Source: Phycisphaerales bacterium (GTDB lineage: Bacteria; Planctomycetota; Phycisphaerae; SM23-33). From it: 36,006 bases of DNA. A program made the translations under genes and the position numbers. Below are positions 8,792 to 14,877 of the stretch, in pieces. The stretch covers positions 20,208 to 56,213 of the forward strand of contig JABGPF010000002.1 of the NCBI GenBank assembly GCA_018645065.1, given 5' to 3'. The notes beneath the pieces are model-generated. The model was not told the origin of the DNA, did not search any database, and was given only the letters and a program-made list of their open reading frames with translations. How positions within the stretch are numbered: the first letter of the stretch is position 1; every line of letters begins with the position of its first letter.

Positions 8792-10048
8792 ATGACTAGG
8801 CCCATACAAGAAAAATCTCAGAAACAGCCCGATGCTCTGTTTGGACGGATTGTTTCGATTCTTGAGCAGGCGCGGGGCAATGTGGTCCGGGCGGTTAATT
8901 CCAACATGGTGCTGGCTTATTGGATGATCGGGCGGGAAATTGTAGAGGGGCTACAGGGCGGCGCGGAGCGGGCGAAATATGGCCGAACGGTGCTTGAGGA
9001 TTTGTCACGGCGGCTTACAGAACAATACGGAAAAGGGTTTTCTGTTCCGAATCTCCAGAATTTCAGGAAATTCTATCAGGCCTATTCCGGGCGAATTTCA
9101 ATTTCCTACCCGCTGGGTACTAAATTCGAAAACCCTTCAATTTCCTACTCGGCGGGTACTAAATTGGAGGGTAAAAAACTCGACCCATCTGATGGAGAAT
9201 TAGAAAGCGGGGAGAACTATCACCCAGAGGGTGATGAATCTACATCTCTTCAAAAAAGGTCCTCGGCGGGGGGCGAGTCTGTGCAAGGCTTTTCGCCACA
9301 GCTTTCGTGGTCGCATTACCGCGTATTAATGAGGGTGGAAAACACGAACGCTCGCGATTTCTATGAGCGCCAGGCCGTTGAGGGCGCTTGGAGCAAGCGC
9401 ACGCTGGAGAGACAGGTTCATACCCAATATTACGAACGTTCCCTGCACGCCCAGCAGCCTGAAAAAATGATCACCGAAGGACGGCAGTTGCAGAAAACGC
9501 CTCAGGCCACCGGTGATATGCTCAAAAACCCATATGTGCTGGAGTTTCTCGGGTATCCTAACGTTGCCGAGCTGCATGAATCCGATGTGGAGCAGGCGAT
9601 TATCACCCACTTGCAGCGTTTTCTGCTGGAACTGGGCAATGGATTTGCTTTCGTCGCCCGCCAAAAACATATCCGCATTGACGAAGAGGATCGATTCATC
9701 GATCTGGTTTTTTACCACTGTAGGCTGAAGTTCTATCTGCTTATCGATCTGAAAATAGGGAAAACCACCCATGGAGACGTGGGGCAGATGGACGGTTATG
9801 TTCGTATGTTCGATGGGCTGTTCACCGCGCCCGACGACAGTCCCACCATCGGTCTGATCCTTTGCACCGAAAAATGTGAAACCGTCGCCAGCTACTCCGT
9901 GCTCAACGACCGCAAACAGATTTTTGCCTCAAAATACATGCTTTACCTGCCGACCGAAGAGCAGCTCCGCCTGGAGATCGAGAAAGAGCGGCGGTTGATC
10001 GAGTCCGCTGGGGAGGCGCGGGATACTGACGCGAGCGGTTCGATTTAA
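8792..10048 (+). CDS. Cassette 3: YhcG-family PDDEXK nuclease (DUF1016)
   Basis: This 418-aa protein has the two-part YhcG layout. The N-terminal DUF1016_N helical domain (about 10-110) holds NVVRAVNSNMVLAYWMIGREIVE and YGKGFSVPNLQNFRKFYQAY. The C-terminal PD-(D/E)xK nuclease domain (about 230-400) shows the catalytic Asp in FIDLVFYH (about 303) and the DLK of LLIDLKIGK (about 316). The family includes presumed DNA nucleases often found near mobile and defence genes. The linker (about 105-180) contains an imperfect duplication (ISISYPLGTKFE / SISYSAGTKLE). A GGGAG ribosome site precedes the ATG. A 214-nt leader separates it from attC2, unusually long for a cassette, so it may carry its own promoter. 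A broken paralogue lies at 14431-14660. Confidence 0.88.
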   Translation: MTRPIQEKSQKQPDALFGRIVSILEQARGNVVRAVNSNMVLAYWMIGREIVEGLQGGAERAKYGRTVLEDLSRRLTEQYGKGFSVPNLQNFRKFYQAYSGRISISYPLGTKFENPSISYSAGTKLEGKKLDPSDGELESGENYHPEGDESTSLQKRSSAGGESVQGFSPQLSWSHYRVLMRVENTNARDFYERQAVEGAWSKRTLERQVHTQYYERSLHAQQPEKMITEGRQLQKTPQATGDMLKNPYVLEFLGYPNVAELHESDVEQAIITHLQRFLLELGNGFAFVARQKHIRIDEEDRFIDLVFYHCRLKFYLLIDLKIGKTTHGDVGQMDGYVRMFDGLFTAPDDSPTIGLILCTEKCETVASYSVLNDRKQIFASKYMLYLPTEEQLRLEIEKERRLIESAGEARDTDASGSI

Positions 10049-10050
10049 TA

Positions 10051-10138
10051 GCATAACAAGACGCTCCAGCGGTTCCCGACGTACCCCGACGTGCGTCGGG
10101 ACTTTCAGCATCGGGACCGCTGAGCTTGGACGTTATCG
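10051..10138 (+). other. attC site 3
   Basis: It begins GCATAACAAGACGCTCCAGCGG and ends GACCGCTGAGCTTGGACGTTATCG. At about 88 nt it is longer than its neighbours because the centre carries a nested repeat of the CCCGAC/GTCGGG hairpin. It lies right after the yhcG-like stop codon. Confidence 0.85.
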
Positions 10139-10242
10139 TAAGTAAAATGACAGGAAATGAACAACATGGATCGATACTCTAAAAACATTGCTCTTTGGAT
10201 ATTTGCACAAGGGCTCTAATAAATAGTTATGCAGATGACAAA

Positions 10243-11121
10243 ATGATTAAGGAACCAAGACAATTGCGAATCCTGATCCTTGCAGCCGGTTGGGCGGTTG
10301 TCTTGACGTTTGCTTTCCTGTGCGGTTGCGAATCCAAGGAAGCAAGGAAAGCAAGAGAAGCAAGGGAGGAGAAGGAGGCTGAGGCCTACTACGAAGAAGC
10401 CGAAGCCCATTATGAAGCGGTACGATGGGAGGAAGCCATTACTGCCTACAAGAAGGCTGTTGCCCTCAAGCCCGATTACGCTGAGGCGCACTTTGGGATG
10501 GGCTTTGTCTATTTCCGGATGGGACGAGGCCTCATGCTGGACGATCACATAGAAGCGATGGCCCGTTACAAGAGAGGTATTGCTGCCTTTGAAAGCGCTG
10601 TAGCTCTCAAGCCCGATTACGCTGAGGCATACTGCTATATGGGCGATTGCTATCGCTTTTATCTGGATTGCAAACGAGATCCACCATACGACGAGGGCCC
10701 AGATTACTACAACGCCCACCGTGAGGGTGGGGCTGCCTATAAAAAGGCTATCGCCCTCAAGCCCGATTACATTAGAGCGTACTATGGCATGGCCCACTTT
10801 TGCGGGAGCCTTGAGAGGATCACCATTTACAAGAAGATCGTCGCGATCAAGCCAGACGAAGCAACGGCGTATTTATTCATGGGTTTTGCCTATACCGAAC
10901 TTGGGCGACACGCTGATGCCATCACTGTCTACAAGAAGGCCATCGAGCAAGATGATGCTACGGCATATTTTTATATGGGCAAAGCATACGAAAATATTGA
11001 ACAATACCCAGAGGCTATCGTTGCTTACAAGAAGTACATCGCTCTTGGCCCGACAGCATACTTTTCAGGCGTGGCAAGCGAGCGTATCGAGGAGCTATCT
11101 ACAACGCAACCAGCAGATTAG
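10243..11121 (+). CDS. Cassette 4: TPR-repeat lipoprotein
   Basis: This 292-aa protein has a signal peptide with a lipobox (FLCGC, Cys about 29), then a short Lys/Glu-rich coiled stretch (KEARKAREAREEKEAEA). About six tetratricopeptide repeats follow, several with near-identical LKPDYAEA cores, so it is probably a scaffold for protein contacts on the periplasmic side. ATG 10243 is chosen over the upstream TTG 10195 because it starts directly before the basic and hydrophobic parts of the signal. The repeat units are also very similar at DNA level (CTCAAGCCCGATTAC occurs three times), which suggests recent unit duplication. The partner is unknown. Confidence 0.78.
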   Translation: MIKEPRQLRILILAAGWAVVLTFAFLCGCESKEARKAREAREEKEAEAYYEEAEAHYEAVRWEEAITAYKKAVALKPDYAEAHFGMGFVYFRMGRGLMLDDHIEAMARYKRGIAAFESAVALKPDYAEAYCYMGDCYRFYLDCKRDPPYDEGPDYYNAHREGGAAYKKAIALKPDYIRAYYGMAHFCGSLERITIYKKIVAIKPDEATAYLFMGFAYTELGRHADAITVYKKAIEQDDATAYFYMGKAYENIEQYPEAIVAYKKYIALGPTAYFSGVASERIEELSTTQPAD

Positions 11122-11124
11122 AGA

Positions 11125-11187
11125 GCATAACAAGGCGTGGCAGCGGACGGCGACGTGCATCGGGACCGCTGAGCTTAGACGTTACCG
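11125..11187 (+). other. attC site 4
   Basis: It begins GCATAACAAGGCGTGGCAGCGG and ends GACCGCTGAGCTTAGACGTTACCG. It has the same box arrangement as attC1-3, about 63 nt, and lies 3 nt after the TPR gene stop. Confidence 0.85.
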
Positions 11188-11203
11188 CTAAGAATATTGC
11201 ATC

Positions 11204-11231
11204 TTGACTTGACCGATAAAAAGACTATATT
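11204..11231 (+). promoter_or_regulatory. Promoter and possible operator of the toxin-antitoxin cassette
   Basis: TTGACT (11204-11209), a 16-nt spacer and TATATT (11226-11231) lie 18 nt before the antitoxin ATG. TGACC and GGTCA half-sites flank the -10 box and could form an operator for autoregulation, as is usual in such modules. The cassette therefore appears to carry its own promoter. Confidence 0.65.
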
Positions 11232-11249
11232 CAGGTCAGGGAGAATGTT

Positions 11250-11528
11250 ATGAAATTGAGCGAATCAATTAAGCCAATAAGCTATCTCAAAGCGCACGCA
11301 TCTGAACTTGTGCGTAATATCTCAGATGAGCACGGAACGCTCATTATCACGCAAAACGGGGAGGCCAAAGTCGTAGTGCAGGATATTGAATCTTACGAAA
11401 ACATGAAAGAGAGCCTGGCTTTGCTTAAGATGCTGGCCCAGAGTTCAAAAAGCAAAACCGAAGGCCGATTCAAACCTGCCAAGAAGGCCTTTAAGGAACT
11501 CAGGTCTCAGATTAAGGAATTGAAGTGA
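11250..11528 (+). CDS. Cassette 5a: Phd/YefM-family antitoxin
   Basis: This 92-aa protein has the Phd/YefM N-terminal DNA-binding fold: KPISYLKAHASELVRNI, then the strand-rich LIITQNGEAKVVVQDIESYE. The basic, helical C-terminal part (55-92) probably wraps and neutralises the toxin. It overlaps the toxin gene by 4 nt (GTGA), the normal antitoxin-first order of type II modules. A GGGAG ribosome site lies 7 nt before the ATG and a strong promoter lies upstream. It should bind its own promoter together with the toxin. Family identification is good, the subfamily less so. Confidence 0.88.
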   Translation: MKLSESIKPISYLKAHASELVRNISDEHGTLIITQNGEAKVVVQDIESYENMKESLALLKMLAQSSKSKTEGRFKPAKKAFKELRSQIKELK

Positions 11529-11848
11529 TCTACAGTGTGGCGATAATTGACGACGCCCAGGCCGATATACTTGCGATCTACAAGTACATCTTGGGAAATG
11601 ACTCGGTCGGCGCCGCCGATCATGTATTCGGAAAAATAGAAGAACTCTGCTACAGCTTAAATCAGCTACCTGAAAGAGGGCATGTTCCGCCCGAACTGGC
11701 GCGAATAAATGTGACCGCTTACCTGGAAGTTCATTTCAAGCCCTATCGCATAATATACGAAATTGAAGGCAAGAAGGTGTTCATTCATTGCATCCTGGAC
11801 GGACGCAGAGAACTTCAGGACCTTTTGGAAAGAAGACTGTTGCGATAA
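11525..11848 (+). CDS. Cassette 5b: RelE/ParE-superfamily toxin
   Basis: This 107-aa protein has the RelE/ParE alpha-beta layout: two N-terminal helices (DDAQADILAIYKYI, AADHVFGKIEELCYSLNQLPERGH), then beta strands (YLEVHFKPYRIIYEIEGKKVFIHCILDGRRELQDLLERRLL). The PYRIIYEIEGKKVFIHCILDGR block is the hallmark. Targets in this superfamily are ribosome-bound mRNA (RelE) or DNA gyrase (ParE), and the sequence alone does not decide between them. It starts with GTG overlapping the antitoxin stop, implying translational coupling. Its stop codon abuts attC5, so the pair travels as one cassette. Confidence 0.87.
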   Translation: MIYSVAIIDDAQADILAIYKYILGNDSVGAADHVFGKIEELCYSLNQLPERGHVPPELARINVTAYLEVHFKPYRIIYEIEGKKVFIHCILDGRRELQDLLERRLLR

Positions 11849-11901
11849 CAAATCGCTCCAGCGGACGCGAAACGACCTCACGATGAGCTTAGACATTAGC
11901 T
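11843..11901 (+). other. attC site 5 (altered right core)
   Basis: It begins CGATAACAAATCGCTCCAGCGG and ends GATGAGCTTAGACATTAGC. The right core reads ATTAGCT rather than GTTRRRY, and the inner right box (CGATGAGC for CCGCTGAGC) is also degraded, so this site may be inactive. It overlaps the end of the toxin gene. Confidence 0.75.
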
Positions 11902-11909
11902 AAATAGGC

Positions 11910-12383
11910 ATGGATAAAGAAACACGTAAGAGATTGAAGAATGAAGGTAAGGCTGAAGTCGAAAGGCGATCGCAAGAACTGCGCAAACAACTGAGGGAAA
12001 GCAATCCTGTTGGCATCGGAAATCCTCAGTGGGCGGGAAACTATAAAGAAGTTACTCTAAAAGAGAGAATCTACAAAAAGAACAGGACTGAAATATATCC
12101 AGCGTCTGATGTAGGTGTCGAATTTCTTTTGCAATCGGTGGAATTAGATTGGTCTCGTGGGTATCTTCCAATTCCAGGATACTATTTGCAATGTAAGTCG
12201 TGTGGTGATTTAGTGCCTATGGATCCAGAGATTGATCTTTCTTGTAGATGTAAATCAGTAATAATTGAACCGAGTAAAAAGAATGTGTTGTTTGATACAG
12301 ATATGGTCCAGGTAACAAAGTTAATGGGCAAAGCAAGCCAAGGCCAAGCCAGGTCAAAGAAATGGTGGAAGTTTTGGGAGTGA
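11910..12383 (+). CDS. Cassette 6: hypothetical protein with a C-terminal zinc ribbon-like motif
   Basis: This 157-aa protein has a charged helical N-terminus (residues 1-35) and a central domain (40-100) with no family I recognise. A Cys-rich segment, CKSCGDLVPMDPEIDLSCRC (about 98-117), resembles a zinc ribbon (CxxC ... CxC). The tail is basic and aromatic (KKWWKFWE). It is cytoplasmic, as no signal peptide is seen. The gene begins 8 nt after attC5 with no clear ribosome site, and its base composition is more A+T-rich than the flanking chromosome, consistent with an acquired cassette. Function unknown. Confidence 0.6.
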   Translation: MDKETRKRLKNEGKAEVERRSQELRKQLRESNPVGIGNPQWAGNYKEVTLKERIYKKNRTEIYPASDVGVEFLLQSVELDWSRGYLPIPGYYLQCKSCGDLVPMDPEIDLSCRCKSVIIEPSKKNVLFDTDMVQVTKLMGKASQGQARSKKWWKFWE

Positions 12384-12429
12384 CGTTATTTTCAATGCTA
12401 AGGATTGTCTCCCCCGACCCCCGTTAGGT
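12384..12429 (+). other. Degenerate cassette junction
   Basis: Where an attC is expected only the right-hand core GTTAGGT (12423-12429) and a possible left CTAAGG are visible, without the usual CCAGCGG/CCGCTG inner boxes. It may be a truncated or highly divergent attC, or a deletion scar that fused two cassettes. Confidence 0.3.
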
Positions 12430-12436
12430 GTTAGAG

Positions 12437-12802
12437 ATGATGAAAGAGATGTTCATATCACTTGTTGTAGTGACCCCGTGCATGACAGTGGGCTGTTCTC
12501 GATCGCAATCTACTGACTCTGAGGTGGAAGAAGTCGTGCAGTCAGTATGCCTCTCCTGTCTCGGTGTACCAGAAGAGTGGCTTGACCGAGAAATCACGTT
12601 TCAGGAGGCTGAAGCAGAATCTGCCAAGCCAACGTCGCAAGGCCTTGGGGAGAACTGGAATCATTTCAAGACTCACGTGCAACCTGATGATAAACTGTAT
12701 GTGTATGACAACAGGCTATTTCACAAGGAAATGGGAAGGCGCGGCTATGCCATTGTGCGCGATGGAGAAGTCGTGTACGCCTTTCAAACGAGGATGAATT
12801 GA
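12437..12802 (+). CDS. Cassette 7: small putative lipoprotein
   Basis: This 121-aa protein has a hydrophobic N-terminus ending in a lipobox-like VGC (about residue 20), then an acidic region and a C-terminal part KLYVYDNRLFHKEMGRRGYAIVRDGEVVYAFQTRMN. That pattern suggests a small beta-rich periplasmic or surface domain. No family is recognised. Starts at 12428 (GTG), 12437 or 12440 (ATG) are all possible; 12437 is chosen because it gives a normal signal peptide length. The stop codon lies 6 nt before attC7. Confidence 0.55.
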   Translation: MMKEMFISLVVVTPCMTVGCSRSQSTDSEVEEVVQSVCLSCLGVPEEWLDREITFQEAEAESAKPTSQGLGENWNHFKTHVQPDDKLYVYDNRLFHKEMGRRGYAIVRDGEVVYAFQTRMN

Positions 12803-12808
12803 AACACC

Positions 12809-12863
12809 GAACAACAAAAATGCAGCGGACGGCTGGCGTCTCCGCTGATTTAGAACGTTATGC
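12809..12863 (+). other. attC site 7
   Basis: It begins GAACAACAAAAATGCAGCGG and ends CTCCGCTGATTTAGAACGTTATGC, with the inner pair GCAGCGGACG / CTCCGCTG. It is about 55 nt long and lies between the cassette 7 and cassette 8 genes. (Site 6 is the degenerate junction at 12384-12429.). Confidence 0.8.
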
Positions 12864-12874
12864 AGGAGACAAAG

Positions 12875-13882
12875 ATGAATAAGATCACCATCGTAGTCTT
12901 TGGGATGGCGATAGCAATTGCTCTTTCCTCATGCTCAACGGTGACTCCCAAAAACCCACAGGCGCAGGCAAATGCGGTAGATGGCGAAGTTCCTGTGCCT
13001 AAGACATTGTGGTTGAAGACTGGTATGCGTTACGGGAAGGCAAACGCACAATTGATGGAATGCGGTGCGATGAACTGGACTACGGCTTGTAGTTACGTAA
13101 TTGGCTATGGTTTTTATGCAGGGGAAGAGGATAGATCAATCTACGCTCGTGATAGACAGTGCTATGACTTACCCAATGGAATGCTCCTTGGCATCCACGG
13201 TTCTTCTCGGCGAAAGATGATTCCGGGCACAGAAGAGTTCAATAATGCTGATTCCAGGCAATTCATTTTGGATTATATCAGCATATGCAATTCGCGTATG
13301 CTCCGTGGGCATAAGATGGAAATGGCTTATTCCTTTCAACAAGTTCGACAGTGGGGCGGAAACCGGACACGCCTTGACTGTTCGCACCAACAAAAGACTT
13401 TCGTCTACAAAGGAATGTCAGCAGAAGACGCTGCGGTGCTGTTAAGCGGAAGGCAGGCAACCCAACTTCCATTGGACAGAGGGGAGCTGGAGAAGGTGAT
13501 TGGCTTGCTCAATATAGAACGAAAGACGGGTGGGTTTTCCGTTCCGGACACAATAGCCTCCAGCCCGGAGTGGCGCAGATACTCTCTAGATAATCGTATA
13601 GAGTTATTCGTTCGTTTTGGCCGGACCTCGATGGATGACGACCGAGCAGTCACTGCGATATTCTGCACATTTCCCGTTACAATATTGGTAAGTCCTTATG
13701 CTAAGGATCTGTATGATATATGCATCTTCCGAGGCAGTACGGAATTTGCTGTGCTGGAATACCAGTTAATCAACATTGCCAAGCCAGTGCTGAACAGATG
13801 GCAAGGTCACGAACTTGGCTATATAAGTAAACCCAAAGTGGAATCGGAAGATGAGGCCGACCTTGGGAATTCAAATACTTGA
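12875..13882 (+). CDS. Cassette 8: putative lipoprotein, unknown function
   Basis: This 335-aa protein begins with a lipoprotein signal (MNKITIVVFGMAIAIALSSC, Cys about 20). The mature region has no recognised family. It contains SRQFILDYISICNSRMLRGH and an FPVTILVSPYAKDLYDICIFRG stretch compatible with a mixed alpha-beta fold. ATG 12875 is preferred over 12860 because AGGAG lies just upstream of it and 12860 lies inside the attC core. The frame is intact throughout, so the cassette looks functional. Confidence 0.65.
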   Translation: MNKITIVVFGMAIAIALSSCSTVTPKNPQAQANAVDGEVPVPKTLWLKTGMRYGKANAQLMECGAMNWTTACSYVIGYGFYAGEEDRSIYARDRQCYDLPNGMLLGIHGSSRRKMIPGTEEFNNADSRQFILDYISICNSRMLRGHKMEMAYSFQQVRQWGGNRTRLDCSHQQKTFVYKGMSAEDAAVLLSGRQATQLPLDRGELEKVIGLLNIERKTGGFSVPDTIASSPEWRRYSLDNRIELFVRFGRTSMDDDRAVTAIFCTFPVTILVSPYAKDLYDICIFRGSTEFAVLEYQLINIAKPVLNRWQGHELGYISKPKVESEDEADLGNSNT

Positions 13883-13883
13883 T

Positions 13884-13933
13884 TCATAACCAGCGTATGC
13901 GATCTCGATGTGCCCCGATGTTCAACGTTGGTG
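13884..13933 (+). other. attC-like site 8, right end of the recognisable array
   Basis: TCATAAC (13884-13890) and GTTGGTG (13927-13933) form the outer boxes of a 50-nt imperfect palindrome directly after the cassette 8 stop. The inner CCAGCGG/CCGCTG boxes are mostly lost, so this is a divergent site. Confidence 0.55.
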
Positions 13934-14174
13934 CGGACCACCGCAAGTTTGACGGTGTTACCTTTGCACCTTGGTAGTGAACGGATACTCGTCAGGAGCC
14001 TTAGGCGATCCCAACAATGGAGTTTCGTGACGCCCCTATCTCCCATCGACTTTTAGGACGTGCAAACTCAGAGCCCGCCGAACGGGCGATTGAAACCCCA
14101 GCAACATTCATTTCAGATCGCTATCATATAATTTATCGCCCAGACCCTAGCACAATAACGCCACGCCCCTTACC
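13934..14174 (+). other. Non-coding stretch after the cassette array
   Basis: No convincing gene is seen. The region holds a GC hairpin (GCCCG 14073-14077 with CGGGC 14083-14087) and, near its right end, a CGCCCAGACC motif that resembles the start of the adjacent inverted-repeat arm. It is probably decayed cassette DNA. Confidence 0.35.
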
Positions 14175-14436
14175 GACCGCCCAAACCGTGACAAAGGTAT
14201 CGCCCCTGGGTTAGCGGCAGGACGGCACGTCCGCCTAGTTCCGACGAAGTCGGAATTGTTATCGTTATGCTTATGAGTCATTATCGCTATTTCCAGAACA
14301 CACGACCTCAAAACCCCGCGAACAACAAACAACAAACGGCGAACGGCGAAAACCATCGCGACTTCGTCACGACTAGGCGGACGTGCCGTCCTGCCGCTAA
14401 CCCAGGGGCGGTGCCCTTGTTTAGGTCTGGGCGGTC
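14175..14436. repeat. 262-bp inverted-repeat element with nested palindromes
   Basis: The arms (about 14175-14252 and 14359-14436) are inverted copies. A 39-bp core (14201-14239 with 14372-14410) is perfect. Each arm contains its own palindrome (GGACGGCACGTCC). The ~106-bp interior is A+T-rich and has no open reading frame. Arms of this length folding on one strand resemble a MITE-like or hairpin mobile element. No target-site duplication is obvious, and the right arm merges with the broken yhcG copy. Confidence 0.75.
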
Positions 14437-14660
14437 AATTCCAACATGGTGCTGGCTTACTGGATGATCGGACGGCGTATGGGAAACAGCTCATGGAAGA
14501 CCTTTCTTCGCGATTGACGGAGCGGTATGGGAAAGGGTTTTCAGTTACAAACCTCCGGCACTTTCGCTTGTTCTATCAAGCCTATTCAGACCGTATAGCA
14601 ATTCATCACCCAGCGGGTGGCGAATTGGAGCGTCTGGTGGGCATTGGGGTAAGCTCTTAA
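14431..14660 (+). pseudogene. Truncated YhcG/DUF1016 N-terminal remnant
   Basis: Read in two frames this encodes VNSNMVLAYWMIGR, then after an internal deletion YGKQLMEDLSSRLTERYGKGF and SVTNLRHFRLFYQAYSDR, ending at TAA 14658-14660. It matches residues about 35-110 of the intact cassette 3 nuclease but lacks the REIVEGLQGGAERAK segment, is frameshifted there, and has no nuclease domain. The 5' part is cut by the right arm of the inverted repeat. It is clearly non-functional. It is a relative, not a recent copy, of the gene at 8792, since third codon positions differ widely. Confidence 0.85.
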
Positions 14661-14776
14661 AATAGTAAATAGCGAATTCTGATTGGGTTCGGATGTTGGG
14701 TGTGGATGTGCGGTTTTTAACGGCGCACTGGTTCACTGGAGTGACCAGTCCAGGCACATCCGCGACCGAATGCAAA

Positions 14777-14846
14777 TCAAAACCGTAAGCGGTTCTGATT
14801 CGCTACTGTGCGCGAGACGCACACTAAAACCGCTTGCGGTTTCGCG
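14777..14846. repeat. Cluster of three hairpins downstream of the sulfatase gene
   Basis: Three palindromes follow each other: AATCA-AACCG ... CGGTT-TGATT, GTGCGCGAGACGCAC, and AAACCGCTTGCGGTTT. The first and third share the AAACCG...CGGTTT core, so they are inverted copies. They lie about 30 nt beyond the sulfatase stop, where a terminator of the minus-strand operon would be expected, but no good T-run is present. Confidence 0.5.
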
Positions 14847-14877
14847 CCGTTCGCGTTTTAACCAATCTACTGCTTCG

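Noticed and set aside
10440-10790. Repeated 15-24-bp units suggesting a CRISPR array
   Set aside because: They are the codons of tetratricopeptide repeats (LKPDYAEA) inside one open frame, with irregular spacing.
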